DNA of 64,000 bases from Ahrensia sp. (GTDB lineage Bacteria; Pseudomonadota; Alphaproteobacteria; Rhizobiales; Rhizobiaceae), in NCBI GenBank assembly GCA_028817895.1, contig JAPPOQ010000005.1:1-64000 (forward strand). Reading direction: 5' to 3'. Under the pieces are notes generated by a model that searched no databases, was not told where the DNA came from, and saw only the letters and a list, made by a program, of their open reading frames with translations. Position 1 is the first letter of the stretch. Every line of letters begins with the position of its first letter. The translations under genes were made by a program, and so were the position numbers. This document shows positions 34,040 through 45,232 of this stretch, piece after piece.

Positions 34040-34822
34040 ATGAGCGCACAGCGCGACGATGAGGCTTGGATGGCGGCATTGGCGGATCAGGTCAACAATC
34101 GCCTGCAAACGGAGCCTACGGAAAGTCCCACAACGCCTGTATGGAAAGGCTGCTGCATCCATGCCGTCAACGGGGCTGAACTTATCGCCGACCCTTCGGG
34201 CGTCGCTTACTGGCCGAGTGAAGACACGCTGCTGGTCGCGGATCTGCATTTGGAGAAGGGCTCGTCCTTCGCCCGTCGGGGTCAACTCTTACCTCCCTAT
34301 GACACGATGGAAACGCTGAACCGTCTCGACGCCGCAATCGATAAATGGAAACCGCAGCGCCTCGTCTCGCTTGGTGATTCATTTCACGATGCGCACTCCC
34401 ATAAGCGGCTTTCAGGTGAGGCAACGGCGCTTCTGGCGCAGATGATGGCTGGGCGCGACTGGCTTTGGATCAGCGGCAATCACGACCCCGAGGCTCCAAG
34501 TGGTCTGGGTGGAGACGCAGAAAGTGAGATCTCAATTGGCGGGCTAACTCTGCGACACGAACCCAGAGTCGATGCACTGCCGGGAGAAATTGCCGGTCAT
34601 CTGCATCCCAAGGCGAGACTGATCCGTCGCGGCCGGCACATTCGACGTTCCTGTTTTGTCGCTGACCGTAACAGAATGATCCTGCCGAGCTTCGGGGCCT
34701 ATACCGGTGGCCTAAACGTTTTCCATCGCGCCTTTGCCGGTCTGTTCAACGACCGGGATTTCCATGCGCTGATGCGTGGTGAGGAGCAGATATATCGCAT
34801 ACCAGCTCAAGAACTCGCGTAG
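34040..34822 (+). CDS. pdeM: Ligase-associated DNA damage response endonuclease PdeM
   Basis: A calcineurin-like metallophosphoesterase of about 260 residues. The metal-site motifs are ADLHLEKG (D-X-H), LGDSFHD (GD-X-X-D), SGNHD (GNHD) and AGHLHPKARL (GH-X-H). PdeM is the phosphodiesterase member of the four-protein Lhr-Lig-PdeM-Exo repair set; the other three genes lie at 37565, 46204 and 47211 in this window. The ATG at 34040 begins the conserved region; an in-frame ATG at 33956 would add 28 residues that look non-conserved. Confidence 0.88.
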   Translation: MSAQRDDEAWMAALADQVNNRLQTEPTESPTTPVWKGCCIHAVNGAELIADPSGVAYWPSEDTLLVADLHLEKGSSFARRGQLLPPYDTMETLNRLDAAIDKWKPQRLVSLGDSFHDAHSHKRLSGEATALLAQMMAGRDWLWISGNHDPEAPSGLGGDAESEISIGGLTLRHEPRVDALPGEIAGHLHPKARLIRRGRHIRRSCFVADRNRMILPSFGAYTGGLNVFHRAFAGLFNDRDFHALMRGEEQIYRIPAQELA

Positions 34823-34949
34823 CAAAATCTTGCTCGACATCGACAGCTACGTGCATCGTGGGCCCAATCGACGCCCCCCGCGAGCCGGCAAGCTTGAGTC
34901 GAACTCTGACGCCGACCTCCTTTGAACGATCAGGCTGGACAGAGAAATT

Positions 34950-35025
<76 letters not shown>

Positions 35026-35146
35026 GAACAATTGCGGCATCGCCGGGACGATGCCTTCGAGTGGCGCCAATTCTGTTACCGGCACCAGCGGCGGCGTTTT
35101 AGGGGACGCCACCGATCAAAACAAGCAATTTGTTGTCGGCGGATGA

Positions 35147-35575
35147 TCAAGTTTCGTCGTCGTCATCACCCTTGGTGGGAATAATGTCGGACAGACTATC
35201 GTTACCCTCGTCATCTTCATCGAGAAACGGACCATCTTCATCGTCATCATCGCCATCATCGTCCAGCTCGACATCCGGAATGTCGGTTGGCACGTCATCA
35301 TCGTCGTCGCCATCGACCGTATCGCCGTCGTCGTTTTCTGAATCTTCAAGGCTGATGATTTCGGGGCCATCGACGTCCACATCATCTTCATCATCATCGG
35401 CGGCCTTGCTTTCGGTTTCCGCCTCTTTCTCAGGCTTTGCCTTTGCAGTTTCAGCGGCGGCTATCTCAAATATCGTACCGCATTTGGGACACACAATCGG
35501 GTCCCTGTTCAAATCATAATACTTCGCACCGCATTCAGGGCATATGCGTTTTTCGCCGAGTTCGGGTTTTGCCAA
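35147..35575 (-). CDS. TIGR02300 (FYDLN acid domain) protein
   Basis: A 142-residue acidic protein of unknown function, conserved in alphaproteobacteria. The N-terminus has a zinc-ribbon-like pair, CPECG and CPKCG, around the signature KYYDLNRDPIV. The rest is a long low-complexity acidic tail rich in Asp and Glu. It starts with TTG at 35573-35575 (MAKPELG), after a GCGAGG site. Many relatives have lost the second Cys pair, while both are intact here, so metal binding is plausible. It is divergent from aroA, a common arrangement. Confidence 0.9.
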   Translation of the reverse strand: MAKPELGEKRICPECGAKYYDLNRDPIVCPKCGTIFEIAAAETAKAKPEKEAETESKAADDDEDDVDVDGPEIISLEDSENDDGDTVDGDDDDDVPTDIPDVELDDDGDDDDEDGPFLDEDDEGNDSLSDIIPTKGDDDDET

Positions 35576-35735
35576 GACGGGCCTCGCATCGATGTCGGGT
35601 GAAGACCGGCGAAACTCTGGTCACCCGGTCAATTGAAGCGTCGGTCTAGCGTCACATGTCAAAGGTGTCAAAGGGATAAAGCCATGGCAGCCACGTGACA
35701 TGTTGCGCATTCGGTCGTAGACAAGCCACACCTGA

Positions 35736-37546
<1,811 letters not shown>

Positions 37547-37564
37547 TCCACGGAGGCTCAGCAG

Positions 37565-40120
37565 TCACCCCATCGCTTCCTCGATGATGTTTTCAGCGGC
37601 ATCCGCCAGCAGCATATCATTGGCCTCTCCGGGAACGGACTCTTTGCCGATCTCCAGCATGATCGGCACGGCGAAGGGCGAAACCTTATTGAGGTCTTTG
37701 TGGACGATGTGGTTCTTGATGCGGGCCAGCAAATCGCCCACACGACGGATGTCCAGCAGGCCAGCGGCGGCATCCTCCCGCGTTGCCCGCATGAGAATGT
37801 GATCTGGTTCATGCTCGCGCAACACGTCGTAGATCAGATCGGACGACACGGTGACCTGACGGCCGGTCTTTTCCTTGCCCGGATGGTTCTTTTCGATCAG
37901 GCCTGCGATGAGCGCGCAGTGCCGAAAAGTGCGCTTCAGCATGAAGGAGTCGTCCATCCAGCTTTCCAGATCATCGCCCAGCATGTCTTCATCAAACAGG
38001 CCTTGCAGCGTCAGGCGACCATCGCTGATCATCGCACCGACATCACCCAGTCCCCAGATGCAGATGCAATAGTCGGTGGCGACAAAGCCAGTGGGCTGCG
38101 CCCGAGCGCGCTCCAGACGCTTGGTGAGAAGCATTCCCAAAGACTGATGCGCCAGGCGTCCTTCGAACGAATAGGCGACGAGATAGAACTTCTCCCCGCG
38201 CGGGAAGGTTTCCACCAGCATTTCGTCACGGCGAGGGATGACGGACTTGTCGCGCTGAATACACAGCCATTCCTGAACTTGCGGTGGCAGGCGTGACCAG
38301 GTTTCAGGGTCTGCAATCATGGCGCGGATATGATCGGCCAGATAGGTGGTGAGTGGAAACTTCGAGCCGGCATACATCGGCACAAGCGGTTCTTGAGACA
38401 CCGTGCGGGTGCAGATCGCCTCATTTTCGCGGATGCCTTCGAAGCGCAGCACCTGACCAGCAAACATGAAGGTGTCGCCATAGACCAACTGCTCGACGAA
38501 ATACTCCTCCAGCTTGCCGACAACCCGACCGCCGCGCACAGCTGCCAGCTTGCCTTTATCCCATTTGGCAAATTTCAGAACCCGAACATTGAGTGATGGC
38601 GCGTCATAAATCGTGCCGGTGTTCATGCGATATTGCTGGGCGAAACGCGGATGGGTGAGACACCAGCTGCCATCGGCGGTTTTCCTGATCTTGGCGTAAC
38701 GCTCATAGGTTGCCAGCGCATAGCCGCCGGTTGCGACGAAGTGTACGGCCTGTTCAAATGTGTCCCAGTCAAGTTCCGAATAAGGGGGCGCTGAGATGAT
38801 CTCCTGGTACAGATCATCTTCGTGAAACGGCTCCGCCACCGCCATGCCGAGTATGTGCTGGCACAGAACATCCAACGCGCCGTCGCGCAAAGGCGGCGTG
38901 TCCTGATGTCCCAGATAGTTTGCATCCAGCGCCGCCTGGCATTCCATCACCTCAAATCGATTGGCGGGAACGAGAATGGCGCGGGACGGCTCATCCATGC
39001 GGTGGTTGGCTCGGCCTATACGCTGTGCAAGGCGGCTGGCTCCCTTCGGCGCGCCCATATGCAGCACCAGCTCGACATCGCCCCAGTCAATGCCGAGATC
39101 AAGCGTTGACGTTGCAACGATTGCGCGCAGCGCGTTTCTGGTCATCGCGGCTTCGACCTTGCGCCTTTGCCCGACATCCAGCGAACCGTGGTGGAGCGCA
39201 ATCGGCAAAGTGTCTTCATTGATGCGCCACAATCCCTGAAACAGAAACTCCGCCTGGCTGCGCGTGTTGACGAAGAGAATCGCTGTGCGGTGCCGCTTGA
39301 TGATCTCATAGATTTCCGGAACAGCATGACGCGCCGAGTGGCCCGACCATGGCAAACGCTCTCTGGTATCCAGAATCGTGATATCGGGCTTTGCTCCTCC
39401 CAAAACCTCAATCAGCCCCGCTTCTTGAGAGTTCAAACTGTTGCCGGTGTTTTGAGCAACCAACCAGCGACACAGATCAACAGGTTGGGCCACAGTTGCC
39501 GACAGCCCGATGGTTTGCAGGTCGGGTCGCAATTTGCGCAATCTCGCCAGACCCAGCGCCAGAAGATGTCCGCGTTTGCTGGTCACCAGCGAGTGCAACT
39601 CATCAAAAATGACGTAGCGCAAATCCTTAAATATGTGCCGCGCATCCTTGGCAGCAATCAGCAATGCGATCTGCTCCGGGGTCGTGAGCAAGATGTCCGG
39701 CGGATTGATTTTCTGGCGCGCTCGCTTGTGCTGCGGCGTATCACCCGTTCGCGTTTCAACCTTGACGGGCAACTGCATCTCGTCAATCGGCGTGCCTAGA
39801 TTTCGTTCAATGTCGACGGCCAGAGCTTTCAGCGGCGAGACATAAAGCGTGTGGACGGACCGGTGCGGTTCGCCGGGTTTTCGGGGAGCTCGGGAAGCGA
39901 GTTCTGTAAGACTGGGCAGAAAGCCGGCCAGTGTTTTGCCAGCACCGGTTGGCGCGATCAGCAGCGTGGAATCACCGCGCTGCGATCTGGACAAGAGATC
40001 AAGCTGATGCGCTCGCGGTTGCCAGTTTCGAGCTTTGAACCAGTCGAGGAAGGGCTGCGGAAGCAGGCCCTTCGCATCATCCTGGTTGCCTTGGTGTTCC
40101 GCGTGCAGCGTATCCGACAT
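37565..40120 (-). CDS. Ligase-associated DNA damage response DEXH-box helicase (Lhr core type)
   Basis: An 851-residue superfamily 2 helicase, the length of the bacterial Lhr-Core group. The helicase core has Walker A APTGAGKTLAGF, motif II FDELHSL (DELH) and motif VI QRIGRANH. The characteristic winged-helix and beta-barrel C-terminal modules follow. These proteins are ATP-dependent 3'-5' DNA translocases. They are encoded with an ATP-dependent ligase, an MBL-fold exonuclease and PdeM, all present in this window though not contiguous. Transcribed toward dut. Confidence 0.93.
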   Translation of the reverse strand: MSDTLHAEHQGNQDDAKGLLPQPFLDWFKARNWQPRAHQLDLLSRSQRGDSTLLIAPTGAGKTLAGFLPSLTELASRAPRKPGEPHRSVHTLYVSPLKALAVDIERNLGTPIDEMQLPVKVETRTGDTPQHKRARQKINPPDILLTTPEQIALLIAAKDARHIFKDLRYVIFDELHSLVTSKRGHLLALGLARLRKLRPDLQTIGLSATVAQPVDLCRWLVAQNTGNSLNSQEAGLIEVLGGAKPDITILDTRERLPWSGHSARHAVPEIYEIIKRHRTAILFVNTRSQAEFLFQGLWRINEDTLPIALHHGSLDVGQRRKVEAAMTRNALRAIVATSTLDLGIDWGDVELVLHMGAPKGASRLAQRIGRANHRMDEPSRAILVPANRFEVMECQAALDANYLGHQDTPPLRDGALDVLCQHILGMAVAEPFHEDDLYQEIISAPPYSELDWDTFEQAVHFVATGGYALATYERYAKIRKTADGSWCLTHPRFAQQYRMNTGTIYDAPSLNVRVLKFAKWDKGKLAAVRGGRVVGKLEEYFVEQLVYGDTFMFAGQVLRFEGIRENEAICTRTVSQEPLVPMYAGSKFPLTTYLADHIRAMIADPETWSRLPPQVQEWLCIQRDKSVIPRRDEMLVETFPRGEKFYLVAYSFEGRLAHQSLGMLLTKRLERARAQPTGFVATDYCICIWGLGDVGAMISDGRLTLQGLFDEDMLGDDLESWMDDSFMLKRTFRHCALIAGLIEKNHPGKEKTGRQVTVSSDLIYDVLREHEPDHILMRATREDAAAGLLDIRRVGDLLARIKNHIVHKDLNKVSPFAVPIMLEIGKESVPGEANDMLLADAAENIIEEAMG

Positions 40121-40163
40121 GGTGAAACCTTACAGCAGCTCAGACGCATGCTGCAAAGGAAAC

Positions 40164-41177
40164 TCAAATGCCGGACTGCTCCAACAAACCCTTCAGCGAC
40201 GTTTGAGGCCTTGGCCCAATGTGCTGGATTACCTCCGCCGCGGCCAGCCCACCAATTCGCGCGCATTCGGCAAGCGGGCGCCCCTGGGTGAAGCCAAACA
40301 GAAAGCCGGATGCATAAAGATCACCAGCGCCCGTGGTGTCTTCCAGCCTGTCGATGCTGTGAGCACCAACCGCGAACGTTCCGTCGCGATTGAGCGCTAT
40401 CGACCCATCTTCGCCTCGGGTGATGGCAGCCGTCGCCACATCATCGCGGATTGCCGACAGTGCACTGTCAAAGTCCGACGTCTGATAAAGAGACAACAGC
40501 TCGGCTTCATTGGCAAAGACGATATCAACTGTTCCGCTGCGCATCAGTTCAAGAAACTCGTCGCGATAGCGGTCAACGCAGAAGGAATCTGAAAGGGTCA
40601 TGGACACCAAACGGTCATTGTCATGGGCGATCTGTGCGGCAAGCCGGATCGCTTCCTTTGCGCGCGGCGGATCCCACAGATAACCCTCGAAGTATGTCAC
40701 CTTGGACGCAGCGACGATATCAGCATCAATGTCATTGGGACCAAGTTCAACGCAGGCACCCAGATAAGTGTTCATGCTGCGCTGCCCGTCAGGCGTGACG
40801 AAGATCATAGAGCGCGCCGTCGGCGGCTGGTCTTCAAGCGGATTTGTGTCGAAATTCACCCCAATGGCACGAATGTCATGAGTGAACACGCCGCCCAGAT
40901 GATCATTGGCAACCTTGCCGAAGTAAGCAGCCTTGGCACCGAAACTTGCCAGCCCAGCAGCCGTGTTGCCGGCGGAGCCACCCGACGCCTCGATCGCCGG
41001 TCCCATGGCGGCATAAAGATGCTCGGCTCGCGGCGCATCAATGAGATTCATCGCGCCCTTGATGATGTCTTCGCGCACCAGAAAATCATCATCAGCCTTT
41101 GCGATAATGTCGACAATCGCATTGCCAATTGTGAGTACGTCAAATTTTGCGTCTTGCATGTGTTGTTCCGTGGCCAT
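40164..41177 (-). CDS. Adenosine kinase (PfkB family)
   Basis: A 337-residue ribokinase-fold kinase. The N-terminal GNAIVDIIA and the central GGSAGNTAAGLASFG (substrate site) fit the adenosine kinase subgroup. The C-terminal DTTGAGDLYASGF contains the catalytic Asp and anion hole. It phosphorylates adenosine, or a related nucleoside, with ATP. ATG at 41177 or, more likely by family alignment, at 41159. The 316-bp repeat begins one base upstream of the 41177 codon, so its promoter and leader must lie in or beyond the repeat. Confidence 0.9.
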   Translation of the reverse strand: MATEQHMQDAKFDVLTIGNAIVDIIAKADDDFLVREDIIKGAMNLIDAPRAEHLYAAMGPAIEASGGSAGNTAAGLASFGAKAAYFGKVANDHLGGVFTHDIRAIGVNFDTNPLEDQPPTARSMIFVTPDGQRSMNTYLGACVELGPNDIDADIVAASKVTYFEGYLWDPPRAKEAIRLAAQIAHDNDRLVSMTLSDSFCVDRYRDEFLELMRSGTVDIVFANEAELLSLYQTSDFDSALSAIRDDVATAAITRGEDGSIALNRDGTFAVGAHSIDRLEDTTGAGDLYASGFLFGFTQGRPLAECARIGGLAAAEVIQHIGPRPQTSLKGLLEQSGI

Positions 41178-41493
41178 TTAGAGCAAATCTCGCCCAGATT
41201 GTATCGTTTGAGCGCAGGAAATTTGTGACCTGACATTCCTTGATGCAGGGGGGCGCGTGCGACGCCGTGGTGCGGGCACCACAAGTTCGTGCGCAACACG
41301 GTCAGGGCGCAAAGAAACAAGTTCAAACGATTGCAGATTATTCTTCATTTTCATTGCTTGCTTGGGTGTCTTTTCCGCTCTGGGGGCGTCGAAATCCTCG
41401 TGCGATGCTCAGCATCGCTCTGCGGTGTTCTCCTTGCCAGATCGAAAAATCCATCCCATCAAACTGCTCCAATCTGGGCGAGACTTGCTCTAA
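41178..41493. repeat. 316-bp intergenic repeat with 24-bp terminal inverted repeats
   Basis: The left end (41178-41201, beginning TTAGAGCAAATCTCGCCC) is the reverse complement of the right end (41470-41493) with one mismatch in 24. A second inverted pair inside it is ATCGTTTGAGC (41203-41213) and GTTCAAACGAT (41319-41330). The right 98 bp recur at 1-98 with six mismatches. It encodes no transposase, and small frames within it are not gene-like. No clear target-site duplication was found. It resembles a non-autonomous (MITE-like) element or a rhizobial intergenic mosaic element. Confidence 0.8.
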
Positions 41494-41608
41494 GCTGCGC
41501 GTGCTTAGCGACAGATGTCTGCCATGAAAAGGGGTGGTTGAACTTGCACGCGCTGAATGGGGGCACCATGTCATTGCGGTATCCGTGCAACACCGTGTCC
41601 GCATCCCA

Positions 41609-42286
41609 ATGATAGTTTCCGCGATTTCCAAGAGCGTCAGCCAACTGTTCTCAAAGCCTTTCAGAAGTGTGTTCTGGAAAAGCATTGGCCTGACAATCGC
41701 GCTTTTAATCGGACTCTGGTTTGTTCTCGAAGCGGCTGCGTCGGCTTTCCTGCTGCCCTTTCTGGCCCCCTATCCCTGGGTAGCAACCGCTATCTCATGG
41801 CTTCTGGGTGCAGGATTGGTGATCGGAATGGGCTTTCTGGTGGCTCCGGCGGCATCGATCTTTGCCGGTGTCTTTCTCGACGATATCGGCGAGGCAGTTG
41901 AGGCGGCGCATTACGCTCAAGACCCTCCAGGTCGTCCGCTTCCGCTGGCCCGGTCCATCGCAATCTCACTGAAGTTCTTCGGCCTTGTTCTGGTCGGCAA
42001 TCTGGTTGCTGTGGTTCTGGTACTGTTTTTCGGCCTGGGTGCGATCATCTTCTTTGTGCTGAACGGCTATCTGCTTGGCCGGGAATATTTCCAGTTCGCC
42101 GCATTGCGCCATATTGAAGAAGCGCGCGCACAAGCCTTGCGACGCAAACATGAGGGAACGATCTTTCTTGGCGGTCTGGCCATTGCTGCGCTACTCGCAG
42201 TTCCGTTTGTGAACCTGCTGACATCGCTCTTTGCCGGAGCCTTGATGGTCCATCTGTTCAAGGCGCTGAACGCCGCAGAGGCTTAG
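41609..42286 (+). CDS. EI24-domain (CysZ-like) membrane protein
   Basis: A 225-residue integral membrane protein with about four hydrophobic segments, including LTIALLIGLWFVLEAAASAF (near residue 27) and a long central pair near residues 125-165. The loop FVLNGYLLGREYFQFAALRH is typical of the EI24/CysZ family, which includes the sulfate transporter CysZ. The function of the alphaproteobacterial branch is uncertain. The start at 41609 is chosen as the first ATG before the membrane region. It is convergent with nth, 10 bp apart. Confidence 0.85.
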   Translation: MIVSAISKSVSQLFSKPFRSVFWKSIGLTIALLIGLWFVLEAAASAFLLPFLAPYPWVATAISWLLGAGLVIGMGFLVAPAASIFAGVFLDDIGEAVEAAHYAQDPPGRPLPLARSIAISLKFFGLVLVGNLVAVVLVLFFGLGAIIFFVLNGYLLGREYFQFAALRHIEEARAQALRRKHEGTIFLGGLAIAALLAVPFVNLLTSLFAGALMVHLFKALNAAEA

Positions 42287-42296
42287 CAAATGGGTT

Positions 42297-43022
42297 TCAA
42301 TCCTCAATCAGGGCAATAGGCGCGGGAACGTCGCACGTTTTTTCCTTGGCCTTGCAGAGATCGGCGATGATGCAGACTTCGCAATCTGGCTTGCGTGCCT
42401 TGCAGACGTAACGCCCGTGCAAAATGAGCCAATGATGAGCGTGGTAGAGATAATCCGCAGGTATGCGCCGCTCCAGAATGGTTTCCACCTCATCGACCGT
42501 CTTGCCTGGTGCCAGACCCAGACGATTGCCCAGCCGAAAGATATGCGTGTCGACGGCAATTGTGGGCTGCCCGAAAGCCATGGAAACCACGACATTGGCC
42601 GTCTTGCGTCCGACTCCGGGCAGAGTCGTCAGCGCGTCACGGTCGCGCGGAACTTCGCCGTCAAAATCGTCGATCAGGATCTGGGACAATCTGATGACGT
42701 TTTTCGCCTTTTGTCGATAAAGGCCGATGGTCTTGATGTGCTCCCGCAAACCATCTTCTCCAAGCGCCAGCATCTTTTGGGGCGTATCGGCCACCGGAAA
42801 CAGGCGCGCTGTCGCCTTGTTAACACCAACGTCGGTGGCCTGTGCAGACAAGACCACAGCCACCAAAAGCGTATATGCGTTTACGTGATCCAGTTCGCCC
42901 TTGGGCTCAGGACGCTGCTTGCGAAAGCGCTCAAAGATCTCGCGCAATTCCGCCTGCGTGTAGCGTGAGCGCGGCATGCACTTTCTGCGCGCCTGCGGCG
43001 ATTTTCTCGTTTTTCCATCCAT
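42297..43022 (-). CDS. nth: Endonuclease III
   Basis: A DNA glycosylase/AP lyase of about 241 residues that removes oxidised pyrimidines. The helix-hairpin-helix is LPGVGRKTANVVVS, with the catalytic Asp in VDTHIFRL. The 4Fe-4S cluster motif is Cys-X6-Cys-X2-Cys-X5-Cys near the C-terminus (CKARKPDCEVCIIADLC). Several starts are possible (43031, 43022, 42977); the conserved part begins at about 42977. It is divergent from the DUF2244 gene with closely spaced starts. A second endonuclease III-like gene lies 1.5 kb away. Confidence 0.93.
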   Translation of the reverse strand: MDGKTRKSPQARRKCMPRSRYTQAELREIFERFRKQRPEPKGELDHVNAYTLLVAVVLSAQATDVGVNKATARLFPVADTPQKMLALGEDGLREHIKTIGLYRQKAKNVIRLSQILIDDFDGEVPRDRDALTTLPGVGRKTANVVVSMAFGQPTIAVDTHIFRLGNRLGLAPGKTVDEVETILERRIPADYLYHAHHWLILHGRYVCKARKPDCEVCIIADLCKAKEKTCDVPAPIALIED

Positions 43023-43044
43023 GGCAGGCATCTATACTGCTGGC

Positions 43045-43530
43045 ATGGCTTCACACAATGGCTCCGTCGACGACCTCCTATTCGCCGCCAGGCTGACACC
43101 CTATCGCTCGCTTTGTCGTGACGGGTTTCGCTTGCTGATGGGCTGCATCGGGCTGGTATGCTTCGTGGTTGGGCTGGTCTTTGCAATCGCCGGTGTCTGG
43201 CCAGTGTTCGGCTTCATGGGTCTCGACTTTGCGCTGATCTACTGGGCGTTCAAGTCAAATTATGCATCTGCCAAAGCCTATGAAGATGTTGAGGTCTCGC
43301 GCGAACATGTTTCGCTTCTGAAAGTTGCAGCCAATGGCCGTGAGAAGCGCCATGACTTTCCGCAATTCGGCACGCGCCTTGAAATCGACCGCCATGAAGA
43401 GATTGGAATCACGCAGATGCGGATTGCCAATCGCGAACGCGCGGTGCCGTTTGGGTATTTTCTCAATCCAGCTGACAGGGAGAGTTTTGCACGCGCCTTT
43501 GGTCAGGCTCTCTCGCGTGCCAAACGCTAG
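43045..43530 (+). CDS. DUF2244 membrane protein
   Basis: A 161-residue protein of the DUF2244 family, function unknown. Two adjacent hydrophobic helices lie at about residues 30-75 (GCIGLVCFVVGLVFAIAGV, then a second). They are followed by a soluble beta-rich domain of about 85 residues with RHDFPQFGTRLE and a conserved VPFGYFLNPADRESFA. In many alphaproteobacteria this gene is next to nth, as here. The ATG at 43045 is the likely start; the frame is open further upstream inside nth. Confidence 0.85.
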   Translation: MASHNGSVDDLLFAARLTPYRSLCRDGFRLLMGCIGLVCFVVGLVFAIAGVWPVFGFMGLDFALIYWAFKSNYASAKAYEDVEVSREHVSLLKVAANGREKRHDFPQFGTRLEIDRHEEIGITQMRIANRERAVPFGYFLNPADRESFARAFGQALSRAKR

Positions 43531-43615
43531 CGTCTTCAAAAGTGGCAAGTTTCGGGTGGTTTGCCTCGGCCAGATGCGGTTCGGTGGCGACAATTGACAA
43601 CAGGGAGGCAAAACC

Positions 43616-44545
43616 ATGCTCGCCACCGATCTGAAACCCTCCGCAAATCTCAATGCCGCTCATGGTGACTACGAAACCGTTCGGCAGGTTCTTGAGCACA
43701 TCACCGAAAATTGGCGCGATCAACCAGAATTGGACGAACTTTCAAGGCTGACCGGTGTCGAGCCGACGCGGTTGCAAAAGACCTTCACGCGCTGGGCCGG
43801 TCTGTCCCCAAAAGCCTTTTTGCAAGCTGTGACGCTCGATCATGCAAAGCGGATGCTGCATGATGGGATGCCCATACTCGATGCCAGTCTGGAACTCGGT
43901 CTGTCTGGCCCCGGCCGTCTTCATGATCTTTTCGTTACTCACGAGGCCATGTCGCCGGGTGTTTACAAGGCGGGCGGCGAAGGGATCACCATTCACTGTG
44001 GCTTCCATGATTCACCCTTTGGCGAAGCCTTGATCATGGCGACGGATCGCGGGCTGACAGGACTGGCATTCGCTGACGCCGAAGGTGCTGTCACAGCCGG
44101 GCGCCATGATGGCGAGAAGGCGCAGTTCACACGCGCACGGGCGCTTGCTGATATGAGGGAGCGTTGGCCCAAGGCCAAATATGTTGAGGACGTCGCGTTC
44201 ACCGCGCCCTTTGCGGCTCGGATTTTCGACCCCGCGCGCTGGCGTGCGCAGGAACCGCTCAAAATCGTGTTTATCGGGACGGACTTTCAAATCCGGGTTT
44301 GGGAGGGTTTGTTGAAAGTCCCACTGGGACAAGCGACAACCTATTCAAGTCTTGCGCAGGATCTCGGCAAACCAAGCGCGGCCCGAGCCGTGGGGGCCGC
44401 CGTTGGGCGAAACCCGATTTCCTTTGTGGTGCCCTGCCATCGCGTATTGGGAAAGTCGGGACGGCTGACGGGCTATCATTGGGGCCTGACCCGCAAACGG
44501 GCTATGCTGGGCTGGGAAGCCGGCATTGTGGGCACCGCGGCATGA
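43616..44545 (+). CDS. Ada-type HTH/methylated-DNA-protein-cysteine methyltransferase
   Basis: A 309-residue bifunctional protein. The N-terminal AraC-type DNA-binding domain covers about residues 20-115. The C-terminal DNA-alkyltransferase domain has the acceptor motif VPCHRV (Cys274) and the recognition-helix segment VPLGQATTYSSLA. It repairs O6-alkylguanine and probably regulates its own and nearby repair genes. The full Ada N-terminal zinc/phosphotriester domain is absent. GGGAGG precedes the ATG. The stop overlaps the second endonuclease III gene by 4 bp, so the two are co-expressed. Confidence 0.92.
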   Translation: MLATDLKPSANLNAAHGDYETVRQVLEHITENWRDQPELDELSRLTGVEPTRLQKTFTRWAGLSPKAFLQAVTLDHAKRMLHDGMPILDASLELGLSGPGRLHDLFVTHEAMSPGVYKAGGEGITIHCGFHDSPFGEALIMATDRGLTGLAFADAEGAVTAGRHDGEKAQFTRARALADMRERWPKAKYVEDVAFTAPFAARIFDPARWRAQEPLKIVFIGTDFQIRVWEGLLKVPLGQATTYSSLAQDLGKPSAARAVGAAVGRNPISFVVPCHRVLGKSGRLTGYHWGLTRKRAMLGWEAGIVGTAA

Positions 44546-45225
44546 GCCAGGCAAAATCCTCAGCCTTTGCCGACAAGCTTCTCAGCGCCGAAGACGTCGT
44601 GACAGTATTCCGGCTGCTCGGTCGCAACATGCCGGGCAGAACGCGCGATGCGAAAGGCCCCAAGGATCAGCCCAACCCCTTCCGGTCTTGTGTGTCCTGC
44701 ATGCTGTCAGCGCAATCGCGTGACGAGAACACAGCCAAAGCGTCGGCGGCCCTGTTTGCGCTGGCGGATACGCCGCAAGGCATTCTTGCCCTGAGCGATG
44801 AGGCAATTGCTGAGGCCATCAAACCGTGCGGGCTGTACAATATGAAAACCCGCAATCTCAAAATGATGTGTGCCTATCTTCTGGATGAGCTCGACGGCGA
44901 GGTTCCGCAAAACCGCGATGGATTGATGAAATTGCCCGGCATCGGTCGCAAATGCGCCGATATCGTCATGAGCTTTACCTTTGGTGCTGATGTGATAGCC
45001 GTCGACACCCATGTCCACCGCGTGAGCAATCGTCTGGGTCTGGCGCGCGGCAAAACGGAAGCGCAGACTGCACAATCACTCGAAGAGCGGTCCCCGGCAT
45101 GGGCCTTGCGAGACGGGCATTTCTGGCTGCTGCAATTCGGAAGGACGGTATGCGTTTCGCGAGTCCCCAAATGTGAGGCTTGTTTCCTCAGTCACCTTTG
45201 CCCTTCGGCCTCGATCGCGACGTGA
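44542..45225 (+). CDS. Endonuclease III-like glycosylase, second paralogue
   Basis: A 227-residue HhH-GPD protein. It has LPGIGRKCADIVMS (helix-hairpin-helix), VDTHVHRVSNRLG with the catalytic-type Asp, and the 4Fe-4S motif Cys-X6-Cys-X2-Cys-X5-Cys (CVSRVPKCEACFLSHLC). It differs from the paralogue at 42297-43022 in its N-terminus and in the Lys region of the helix-hairpin-helix: RKCADIV here against RKTANVV. The ATG at 44542 overlaps the ada stop (ATGA). Coupled with an alkyltransferase, it may target alkylated or other modified bases. Confidence 0.9.
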   Translation: MSQAKSSAFADKLLSAEDVVTVFRLLGRNMPGRTRDAKGPKDQPNPFRSCVSCMLSAQSRDENTAKASAALFALADTPQGILALSDEAIAEAIKPCGLYNMKTRNLKMMCAYLLDELDGEVPQNRDGLMKLPGIGRKCADIVMSFTFGADVIAVDTHVHRVSNRLGLARGKTEAQTAQSLEERSPAWALRDGHFWLLQFGRTVCVSRVPKCEACFLSHLCPSASIAT

Positions 45226-45232
45226 GAAAAAG

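Noticed and set aside
35130-35519. Ser-rich plus-strand frame
   Set aside because: It is the antisense of the Asp/Glu-rich tail of the TIGR02300 protein (GAT/GAC read as ATC/TCA-type codons).
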